From NCBI GenBank assembly GCA_902806055.1, contig CADCVD010000061.1, positions 1 to 39,648 of the forward strand: a stretch of DNA of 39,648 nt, given 5' to 3'. The position numbers were made by a program, and so were the translations under genes. The stretch comes from an uncultured Rubrobacteraceae bacterium (lineage in GTDB: Bacteria; Actinomycetota; Rubrobacteria; Rubrobacterales; Rubrobacteraceae). Below, piece by piece: positions 23,922-30,638 of the stretch (position 1 is its first letter; each line of letters starts with the position of its first letter). Below the pieces are notes generated by a model. It searched no databases and was not told the origin of the DNA. It worked only from the letters and a program-made list of their open reading frames with translations.

Positions 23922-24100
23922 ACCCGTGGATAAGGTGCCCCTGACACGATCTGTGCGCAGCGCATCCAGGTTAGACGCATACACTCTGACTCCGTAGTAG
24001 AGCAAGCGATCGGCCTGGGTCATGGCCACCTCTTCGGGGTGTCCTATCTTCAGGCTCATTGGTATCCTCGTCCATCTAATAGAGAGTCGCTCGCAGTAGG
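23922..24100. other. Interval between convergent genes
   Basis: About 180 bp. On the minus strand an ATG at 24059 with GAGG upstream opens a protein-like run of about 40 codons (MSLKIGHPEEVAMTQADRLL then YYGVRVYASNLDAL), which then continues only as antisense of the membrane-protein gene. It may be the 5' remnant of a truncated gene downstream of the flavin reductase. Confidence 0.3.
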
Positions 24101-24712
24101 TTAAAGGTTGTCTGCGGGCAACTCAAAGATGGTCTCGATTTTGGTGTAGTTACCAGCAAGACGGCCCAAAGGATCTAAACCCGCAACGTCTATACGGCCG
24201 TTCTGGTACAGCTCGTCTCGGACGTGGAAGCGGACCATTCGTCCTATCACGAGGTGGTCGCTGCCCAATGGTAGCACTCGGTCGAGAGTGCACTCCATGC
24301 TCACGCCCGCCTCTTCGATCCTCGGCGGCCCAACCACCTCGCAGGGAGCCGGGGTAAGGCCCGCCTTCTCGAACTCGTCGGCCTCGGGTGGATAGTTCTT
24401 TGAGGACTCGTACATCTTGTTGGAGAGGTGTACGGAGACGATATTGATTACGAATTCTCGTGTCTCCTCTATATTGCTCAGCGTGTCTTTGGCTGAACGC
24501 TCGCTCCCTGCTTCAGTCTCCGGAGGAGGACCCAGGCTAATGCACAGCATCGGTGGTTGCCGAGAAGCCACAGTGAAGAAGCTGAAAGGTGCTAGGTTGC
24601 GGGTGCCTTCCCGGCTCACGCTAGAGGTCCAAGCTATTGGTCGAGGCACAACCGAGCCGATCAGCAGCTTATACAAACTCTGTGGGTCCAGGTCCGCCGG
24701 GTCTATGATCAA
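24101..24712 (-). CDS. Flavin reductase family protein (intact paralogue)
   Basis: A 203-aa FMN-binding split-barrel protein of the flavin reductase-like family, which reduces free or bound flavin with NAD(P)H, often for a partner oxygenase. Conserved stretches include LIGSVVPRPIAWTSSVS, APFSFFTVASRQPPML, EFVINIV, GVSMECTLDRVLPLGSDHLVIG and the closing DPLGRLAGNYT. TTG 24712 lies six bases after AAGGAGG. It is close in sequence to the interrupted gene (3738-3892 plus 24884-25328) but on the opposite strand, and differs by a 4-residue insertion after ISLGP. It lies just inside the right edge of the inserted block, so the block carries a working relative of the gene it interrupts. Confidence 0.88.
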   Translation of the reverse strand: MIIDPADLDPQSLYKLLIGSVVPRPIAWTSSVSREGTRNLAPFSFFTVASRQPPMLCISLGPPPETEAGSERSAKDTLSNIEETREFVINIVSVHLSNKMYESSKNYPPEADEFEKAGLTPAPCEVVGPPRIEEAGVSMECTLDRVLPLGSDHLVIGRMVRFHVRDELYQNGRIDVAGLDPLGRLAGNYTKIETIFELPADNL

Positions 24713-24769
24713 CAGTGTCCTCCTCCTTGGCTCCTATGTCAGCCGCTAACTTTAAATGAGCCGCATGGT

Positions 24770-24883
24770 TTAAGATATAAATCGTGCTAGTTCTAGTTCA
24801 GCCTCTTCCCCGGTCAGCAGAGCACGGAAGCGAATCTCCTTCGATTGCCGCGCTTCCGTTTTGTAGTCTTGAACTGACGGCAA
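24770..24883 (-). pseudogene. C-terminal fragment joined to the left-edge recombinase remnant in a circle
   Basis: Thirty-seven codons and a stop, reading inward from the right junction: LPSVQDYKTEARQSKEIRFR then ALLTGEEAELELARFIS. They have no start of their own; upstream bases belong to the antisense of the flavin reductase part. In a circularised block the frame continues from 3893 without interruption, giving 82 residues in all. The right-hand part alone matches nothing I can name, so the recombinase identity rests on the left part. Confidence 0.4.
24880..24883. repeat. GCAA, right junction of the 21-kb insertion
   Basis: Second copy of the GCAA at 3889-3892, at the exact point where flavin-reductase homology resumes. 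Merging the copies restores an open 199-codon gene. Confidence 0.6.
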
Positions 24884-25328
24884 CCCGCCGATGCTCTGCG
24901 TGAGCGTCGGGCCGCGCACCACCGACGACGCCCCCTCCAAAGACACTTTAAGAAACGTCGAGGAGACGGGGGAGTTCGTCATAAACATCGTCTCTCTCTC
25001 GCTCTCGAATAACATGCACGAGTCGTCGAAGAGCCATCCGCCTGAGGCCGATGAGTTCGAGAAGGCCGGGCTCACCCCGGCCCCCTGCGAGGTGGTTGGG
25101 CCGCCGAGGGTCGGGGAGGCCGGCGTGAGCATGGAGTGTGTTCTCGACCGGGCGATCCAACTCGGTAGCGACCACCTCTTGATAGGACGAATGGTCCGCT
25201 TCCACGTCCGGGATGAGCTGTACCAGAACGGCCGTATAGACGTTGCGGGTTTAGATCCTTTGGGCCGCCTCGCCGGCAACTACACGAAGGTCGAGACCCT
25301 CTTCAAGCTACCCTCGGAAGACTTCTAG
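24884..25328 (+). pseudogene. Flavin reductase, C-terminal part of interrupted gene
   Basis: Codons for residues 52-199 of the flavin reductase whose first part is at 3738-3892. The ATG at 24891 is an internal methionine (PPMLCVSVGP), with no ribosome site, so this piece should not be expressed as a normal protein. Conserved stretches EFVINIV, PCEVVGPPR, GVSMECVLDR and DPLGRLAGNYTKVET align with the intact paralogue at 24101-24712. No internal stop or frameshift has accumulated, which points to a fairly recent interruption or to selection on the reading frame. Confidence 0.9.
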
Positions 25329-25434
25329 CCTTTGCCGCTCTCGAAGACCCGAGGGGCGAACGACCGTCCGTACACGGGACTCTCGGCGTGCTGGCCGGCT
25401 CGTGTTGCACGATACCTGCGGAGATGACAGAGGA

Positions 25435-26379
25435 TTGAGATTCCCGCCGCACGTGCTTCTGGTCCTGGCGACCCTGTTTTGGGCCGGCAACTTCATCGTC
25501 GGGGGACCGCTCGCGGAGGTATTGCCGCCGTTTGGGCTCAACCTGGTCCGTTGGTGCGTGGCCCTGTGCGTCCTCATCCCGCTCACACTGCTGCGCGAGG
25601 GCGTAGCCTTTGTACGGCCCGCCGCCCGGCTATTACCGTCGCTGCTGGTCATGGCCGTGACCGGGGTCCTGCTCTTCAACGCGCTCGTTTACCTGGCGCT
25701 CTCCGAGACGACGAGCATCAACGCTGCGCTCATAAACGGCGCTACGCCCATTCTCGCGCTCTTCGTTGCTGCGGCGCTGGGAGACGGACGTCCGACCGGA
25801 CGGGGGCTCCTGGGGTCTTTCGTGTGTCTCCTCGGGGTGGCATGGGTCGTTTCCCGGGGCTCCCTGGAGACGTTGGCGACCCTCTCGCCCAACCGTGGCG
25901 ACCTGCTGATGCTCGTCGCGGCGCTCTGCTGGGCGTTTTATACGGTCCTTAGCGGCCGAGTGACACACACCATCTCGCCGCTCGCCGCAACCACCTCGAG
26001 CGTGGTTCTTGCCTTTCCTCTGCTCGTTATTACCGGTGGTTACGACTTGGCTACCCACGGGCACGCAGAGATACTGCCGGCCGCGCTCGCAGGATTTCTC
26101 TACGTTGGTATCGTCGCCGGTGTCGCGGCTTTTCTATCCTGGAGCGCCGGCATCGGCCGCCTCGGGGCCGCGCGCGGGGCTATCTTTCTAAACCTTATTC
26201 CGGTCTTTACCGCAGCTATAGCCATACTGGCTTTGGGCGAACGCCTCGTCGCTGCGCAGGTGCTCGGCGGCCTCCTGGTCCTGCTCGGCGTTAGCCTGGT
26301 CTCGTACGTGAGGCGCGAGAAGGCCGTTCCCGACCCCGCGACCGCTGGCGGTCCCGCCTCCGGCCGTCCTGGCGAGTAA
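25435..26379 (+). CDS. DMT-superfamily (EamA) transporter
   Basis: A 314-aa inner-membrane protein of the drug/metabolite transporter superfamily, with ten hydrophobic segments in two EamA repeats. Signature stretches are LATLFWAGNFIVGGPLAE, LALSETTSINAALINGATP and, in the second repeat, LMLVAALCWAFYTVLSGR and FLNLIPVFTAAIAILALGERL. Such proteins export metabolites or amino acids; the substrate is not apparent. TTG 25435 is chosen, with GGAG about 11 bases upstream; GTG 25402 would add 11 polar residues. The C-terminal tail is Pro/Gly-rich. Confidence 0.85.
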   Translation: MRFPPHVLLVLATLFWAGNFIVGGPLAEVLPPFGLNLVRWCVALCVLIPLTLLREGVAFVRPAARLLPSLLVMAVTGVLLFNALVYLALSETTSINAALINGATPILALFVAAALGDGRPTGRGLLGSFVCLLGVAWVVSRGSLETLATLSPNRGDLLMLVAALCWAFYTVLSGRVTHTISPLAATTSSVVLAFPLLVITGGYDLATHGHAEILPAALAGFLYVGIVAGVAAFLSWSAGIGRLGAARGAIFLNLIPVFTAAIAILALGERLVAAQVLGGLLVLLGVSLVSYVRREKAVPDPATAGGPASGRPGE

Positions 26380-26447
26380 TCGGTACGTTACATGGGTAGT
26401 TCAAGTAACCTGTAGAGATCCAACGTGGAGCACTAAGAGGAGGAGCG

Positions 26448-26792
26448 TTGTCCGAGGAGAAGAACGTAGATAAGGTGAACGCCGAGCGAGCCTCGCGGGG
26501 CGAAATGGGGCAGAGGTACATGGCCTCAGGCGAGTCGGTCTCCATGCGTCTTTGGGACGGCGAGGAGCCGAGCGAGCCGAAGCCCGAGGCCGCGCGCGAG
26601 TACGAGACCGTCGGCTACGTCCTCGGTGGTCGGGCGGAGCTACATCTGGAGGGTGAGGTGATCCCCCTCTCCGCCGGAGACTCCTGGACCGTCCCCAAAG
26701 GCGCCACGCACACTTACAACATCCTCGAGACCTTCACCGCTGTCGAGGCGACCAGCCCGCCCGCCGAGGTCGCCAACCGGGACGAGCCGTAG
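26448..26792 (+). CDS. Single-domain cupin protein
   Basis: A 114-aa protein with one cupin_2 barrel. Motif 1 is degenerate (REYETVGYVLGGRAELHLEG) with Tyr/Glu in place of the usual double histidine; motif 2 is SAGDSWTVPKGATHTY with one histidine. TTG 26448 has AGGAGG just upstream. Metal binding may be weak. It is convergent with the ABC exporter operon. The role is unknown, likely small-molecule binding. Confidence 0.8.
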   Translation: MSEEKNVDKVNAERASRGEMGQRYMASGESVSMRLWDGEEPSEPKPEAAREYETVGYVLGGRAELHLEGEVIPLSAGDSWTVPKGATHTYNILETFTAVEATSPPAEVANRDEP

Positions 26793-26819
26793 AGACAGGT
26801 CAGCTTTTTCTGACGGCTA

Positions 26820-28565
26820 TTACGCTGCGAACTGTGATTCATGCAGGCGGCGGTAGGCGGAGGGGCGGGCGATTAGATCGGCGTGGGTGCCTTCTTCGAG
26901 GATGTGCCCTTCGCCCATGACCAGGATGCGGTCGGCGCGCCTCACGGTTGAGAGGCGGTGCGCTATAACGATAGAGGTGCGCCCGGCCAGGAGATTATCG
27001 AGGGCCTTCTCGATCCTCGCCTCCGTCGCCAGGTCCACGCTGCTGGTAGCCTCGTCGAGAACGAGGAGTTCCGGGTTGGCGAGCAGCGCGCGGGCGAAGG
27101 CTACCAGCTGGCGCTCCCCGGCGGAGAGTCTGCCGCCACGCTCCCGTACCTGCGTCTCGTAGCCCTCCGGGAAGCGCCGGATAAAGTCGTCGGCTCCGAC
27201 GGTCGTGGCTGCGGCCACTATCTCCTCGTCGGTCGCGTCCGGCCGACCGTAACGGATATTCTCCTTTATAGTGCCGGTGAAGAGGAAGGTATCCTGAAGG
27301 ACGACGCCCATGTGGCGGCGAAGGGAGGAGCCGCGCACCGTACTCAGGTCCTCGCCGTCTACGCGGACCGTGCCCGAGGTAGGGTCGTAGAAGCGGCTGA
27401 GGAGTTTGATCACGGTGCTCTTACCCGCGCCGGTCTCGCCAACGATCGCCAGGGTCTCACCGGACTTTATACGGAAGCTGACGTCATCCAACACCTTGTC
27501 CTCCCCGTAGGCGAAAGAAACGTTCTCAAATTCAACTTCGCCGCGCAGGGCGTCGAGCTCCTTCGCGTTCGGCTGGTCGGCCCGGTCGGGCTCGGTGTCG
27601 AGGACGGCGAAGACCTTCTCTAAAGAGGCTAGGGTGCTCTGGAGGTCGGAGTAGAGTTGGCTGAGTTGCTGGATGGGCTGGAAGAACATGTTCAGGAGCC
27701 CCACGAACGCGACGAGCTCGCCGACCGTCATCTCCCCCGCGACGACGCGATAGCCGCCGTAAAAGAGGACGACGGCTAGGCCCACGGAGCCCAACAGCTC
27801 GACGCCGGGGAAGTAGACGGCGCTCAAGACCGTTGCCCGCGTGTTGGCCCGGCGGTAGGCGCGGTTTCGCTCGGCGAACCGGGCGGCGCTAGTCCTCTCG
27901 CGCGTGAACGCCTGAACGATGCGCAGCCCGGAGACGTTCTCCTGGAGGTGGGCGATGACCTCGGCGACGGCCTCGCGGGCGGCGCGAAAGGCTCTCCAGC
28001 TCTTTATGCGGAAGACGGCCGTGCCCGCGACCATGATCGGAAGGATGGAGAGCGTGGCGAGGGCGAGACGCCAGTCGACGAAGAAAATCGCTACGAACAC
28101 CCCGATCAGGGTAAGCCCGTTCTTGACGAGGTTCTGAACGCCGTCGTTGAGGAGGGTGTTGAAGTTCTCGATATCGTTCGTGAGGCGCGAGATGATCCAA
28201 CCGGCCTTCTGCTCTGAGTAGAACTGCAAGCTGAGCGACTGCAAGTGCCCGAAGAGAGCGTTCCTTAAGGCCAGGATCATGTGCTGTCCGACCCACCCCA
28301 TCCCGAAGGTCTGCAAGTATGAGAGCCCCCACGTGAGTACGTTGACGCCTACGTAGAGCGCCGCCATCGCGTAGATAACGGTGAGCGAACCCGCCACGAG
28401 CCCCGCGTCTATGGCGTACCCGATGATCAAGGGCTCCGAGAGGCTCGCCGCAGTTACCAGCACCGTCACGAGCCCGAGCCAAAGGATCCTTGCCTTGTAG
28501 GGCGCCGCGAGCGTGAAGAGCCGGAGCAGCGGAAACCCCAGCAGGTAGGACTTCAAACCTCTCAC
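26820..28565 (-). CDS. Heterodimeric ABC exporter, subunit with canonical Walker B
   Basis: A 581-aa half-transporter: six membrane helices (about 1-310) then an ATPase domain (about 345-575). Walker A is VGETGAGKST, the Q-loop region VVLQDTFLFTGT, the signature is the variant LSAGERQL, and Walker B is LLVLDEAT with the catalytic glutamate. Its partner gene lies directly upstream, with a four-base overlap of stop and start. In pairs such as TM287/288 and TmrAB one ATP site is degenerate; here the variant signature (LSAGE) of this subunit would combine with the Asp-containing Walker B of the partner. Probable function is export of drugs or lipids. Confidence 0.93.
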   Translation of the reverse strand: MRGLKSYLLGFPLLRLFTLAAPYKARILWLGLVTVLVTAASLSEPLIIGYAIDAGLVAGSLTVIYAMAALYVGVNVLTWGLSYLQTFGMGWVGQHMILALRNALFGHLQSLSLQFYSEQKAGWIISRLTNDIENFNTLLNDGVQNLVKNGLTLIGVFVAIFFVDWRLALATLSILPIMVAGTAVFRIKSWRAFRAAREAVAEVIAHLQENVSGLRIVQAFTRERTSAARFAERNRAYRRANTRATVLSAVYFPGVELLGSVGLAVVLFYGGYRVVAGEMTVGELVAFVGLLNMFFQPIQQLSQLYSDLQSTLASLEKVFAVLDTEPDRADQPNAKELDALRGEVEFENVSFAYGEDKVLDDVSFRIKSGETLAIVGETGAGKSTVIKLLSRFYDPTSGTVRVDGEDLSTVRGSSLRRHMGVVLQDTFLFTGTIKENIRYGRPDATDEEIVAAATTVGADDFIRRFPEGYETQVRERGGRLSAGERQLVAFARALLANPELLVLDEATSSVDLATEARIEKALDNLLAGRTSIVIAHRLSTVRRADRILVMGEGHILEEGTHADLIARPSAYRRLHESQFAA

Positions 28566-30328
28566 GCGGGCATCCTCTCGTCACGCGGTTTCGCCTCTCC
28601 CTCTCCGGCATAGAGGGCGTGGTAGCGACCCCGTCGCTCTAGCAACTCCTCGTGTGTACCCGTCTCGACGACGCGGCCCTCTTCAAGGACGACGATACGG
28701 TCAGCGAGGAGTATCGTCGAGGGCCGGTGGGCGACGATGAAGGTTGTCCGGCCCGATGCTTCCTTCAGGGTACCGCGTAAGGCCTCCTGAATAGACTTCT
28801 CCGTCTCGGCGTCGACCGAAGAGGTCGCGTCGTCGAGTATTAGTATCTTCGGGTCTTTGATGAGGGCGCGGGCTATGGCGACGCGTTGTTTCTGACCGCC
28901 CGAGAGGGTGATGCCCCATTCTCCGACCATCGTGTCGTAGCCTTTGGGGAAGGCGAGGATCTGGTCGTGTATACCGGCGACTTTGGCGGCATGCTCGATC
29001 TCCGCCTGTGTCGCGTCCGGATTGCCGAAGGTGATATTCTCCCGCACTGTCTCGGAGAACAGGAAGGTCTCCTGCGGTACCACCCCCACGCTTCGTCTGA
29101 GCTCCCCGAGGTCTAACTCCCGAACGTCTACCCCGCCTATCAGGACTGAACCTTCGTCCGGGTCGTAGAAGCGCGGGACCAGGGAGAGGAGCGTGGACTT
29201 ACCGCTCCCCGTCGCTCCGACCACGGCCACCGCCTCGCCGGGCTCGACCTTGAGGCTGACGCCGTTCAAGATGGGCTCTCCGTCGCTGTAAGAGAAGTAG
29301 ACCCCCCTCAACTCGACGCCGGGCGTCTCTTCTACGAGGGCCTTAGGCTCTTTGGGCGGGCTCACGTCGGGCTCGGAGTCCAGGATCTCAAAGATCCTCT
29401 CGCAAGAGGCGAGCGCCCTCTGGCCCTGGTCTATAACCATCCCGAAGCCCTGCATCGGCCACACGAGCTGCATCAGGTAGAGTTGGAAGAGGGCGAACTC
29501 GCCGACGGTGAGCGTCCCCTCTATAACGGCCCTTCCGCCGAAGAGGATCAAGATGGCGATGGAGGTCGCCGGCACAAAGCTCATTCCCGGTATGTAGAAC
29601 GCCCTCAAGCCCCTGGCGGCGAGGGTCTCGTTCAACACGCCCTCGGCCCGGCCGCCGAACTGATCCCTCTCGAAAGACTCTCGTGAGAAGCTCTTTACGA
29701 CCCGTATGCCGGAGACGTTCTCCTGCACGCTTGTCGTCACGTCGGCGAGCTTCTGCTGGACAGAGCGGAAGATCGGGTGAACCCTCTTTGCGAACCGCCA
29801 GGCCGCGAACGCGAGAAGAGGCATCGGGCTGAGCACGATGAGCGCGAGCGGCGCGTTCAGGTACAACAGCGCCGCTGAGACGACGACGAGCGTCAGCATG
29901 CTTATGAACAGTTGGAACATGCCCCAGCCGATAAAGTACCGAACCACGCGCAAGTCGTTCGTCGCCCGCGAGACTAGCTCCCCGGTCGAGGCCTTGTCGT
30001 AGAAGCCGTGATGCAGAGAGAGCATCTTCTCGAAGAGCGCCTCGCGCATCCGGTACTCGACGACGTGCCCGAGGTAGTTCGTCGCGAGGCGACGTCCGAA
30101 CCCGAAAAGGAACCGCAAGAGCGCCAGCCCGAGTATCCCACCTGCCAGTGGCCACAGAAGGTCCGTGTCGCGTGGACCGTCGGAAGATAATGCGCGGTCA
30201 ATCCCTTCCTTGACTAGCCAGGGGATCGCTATCCCCGCGAGCGTAACGCCTACGGCGCATACGAGGCCCAGGACCAGCAGGTAGACCCGGCCTCGGGTAA
30301 ACGATATCAACCTGTGGAAAGTCTTCAA
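28562..30328 (-). CDS. Heterodimeric ABC exporter, subunit with degenerate Walker B
   Basis: A 588-aa half-transporter with six membrane helices and a C-terminal ATPase domain. Walker A is VGATGSGKST, the Q-loop region VVPQETFLFSET and the signature the canonical LSGGQKQR. In Walker B (ILILDDATSS) the catalytic glutamate is replaced by aspartate, the mark of the non-hydrolysing site of heterodimeric exporters. The start is TTG 30328, which has no good ribosome site. It is the first gene of a two-gene operon, with the second subunit overlapping its end. Genes upstream are divergent. Confidence 0.93.
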   Translation of the reverse strand: MKTFHRLISFTRGRVYLLVLGLVCAVGVTLAGIAIPWLVKEGIDRALSSDGPRDTDLLWPLAGGILGLALLRFLFGFGRRLATNYLGHVVEYRMREALFEKMLSLHHGFYDKASTGELVSRATNDLRVVRYFIGWGMFQLFISMLTLVVVSAALLYLNAPLALIVLSPMPLLAFAAWRFAKRVHPIFRSVQQKLADVTTSVQENVSGIRVVKSFSRESFERDQFGGRAEGVLNETLAARGLRAFYIPGMSFVPATSIAILILFGGRAVIEGTLTVGEFALFQLYLMQLVWPMQGFGMVIDQGQRALASCERIFEILDSEPDVSPPKEPKALVEETPGVELRGVYFSYSDGEPILNGVSLKVEPGEAVAVVGATGSGKSTLLSLVPRFYDPDEGSVLIGGVDVRELDLGELRRSVGVVPQETFLFSETVRENITFGNPDATQAEIEHAAKVAGIHDQILAFPKGYDTMVGEWGITLSGGQKQRVAIARALIKDPKILILDDATSSVDAETEKSIQEALRGTLKEASGRTTFIVAHRPSTILLADRIVVLEEGRVVETGTHEELLERRGRYHALYAGEGEAKPRDERMPA

Positions 30329-30638
30329 AAACAGCCGTTTCTCATGAGAGGTTACCGTGCCTCAAAGACGGCCGTCAGGACGAGCCGGCCGCAACACGTG
30401 CTTATTCTATATTGGGCTGCGGATGGGACAACCGGCGGCGCGCAGGCGAGCGGCGAGACAACGCTTTGCCAAGAGAAGAACCTGAAACGCTGATTTTGCG
30501 GAGGAGGCAGGCAGTTGCGGGGAGAGCGACCACAATGTTACCGGGATCGTCACGCGTGTCGAGCCAGAGAGTAGGCTACCGGTCAGCGCGGTAGGTCTAT
30601 TAAAACTTCATAAGAAACTATAGAATCTGCCACCAATT
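30329..30638. other. Divergent promoter region
   Basis: About 310 bp between the ABC exporter operon and the first LtaS-like gene. No gene is supported. A -10-like TATAGA at 30619-30624 lies 14 bases upstream of the ATG of the latter, with no ribosome site between them. Confidence 0.4.
30619..30624 (+). promoter_or_regulatory. Candidate -10 element of the first LtaS-like gene
   Basis: TATAGA, expected to start transcription about 7 bases downstream, near 30631, which leaves a leader of roughly 8 bases before ATG 30639. No clear -35 was found 16-18 bp upstream. If right, the mRNA is nearly leaderless, which fits the missing ribosome site. Confidence 0.35.

Larger units (their letters stand above)
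3893..24883. mobile_element. Putative integrated 21-kb element inside a flavin reductase gene
   Basis: The block of 20,991 bp separates two colinear parts of one flavin reductase gene and is bounded by GCAA repeats. Its two edges carry minus-strand fragments that join in frame (83 codons including stop) if the block is circularised; the left fragment resembles the C-terminal region of serine recombinases. Cargo includes an ECF sigma pair, an ABC importer, redox enzymes, sugar enzymes, an NrtS-DsrE fusion and a second, intact flavin reductase. No complete integrase, relaxase, replication or phage gene is seen, so the element is either decayed or the block arrived by another route. Insertion into the gene is well supported; the mechanism is inference. 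Confidence 0.6.

Noticed and set aside
23406-24059. 217-codon minus-strand frame as a full gene
   Set aside because: It lies entirely antisense to a better-supported membrane-protein gene; only its first 40 codons look protein-like.
3890-24712. Inversion between the two flavin reductase copies as the cause of the split gene
   Set aside because: Inverting the segment would restore a gene at the left but would not reunite the part at 24884-25328; a direct join of 3892 to 24884 restores it exactly.
24891-25328. Independent small flavin-binding protein starting at ATG 24891
   Set aside because: No ribosome site, and the ATG is an internal methionine of the family; the missing N-terminus carries part of the FMN site.
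26797-26815. Terminator between the cupin gene and the ABC exporter operon
   Set aside because: Only a 5-bp stem (GTCAG/CTGAC) with T residues in the loop; too weak to call.
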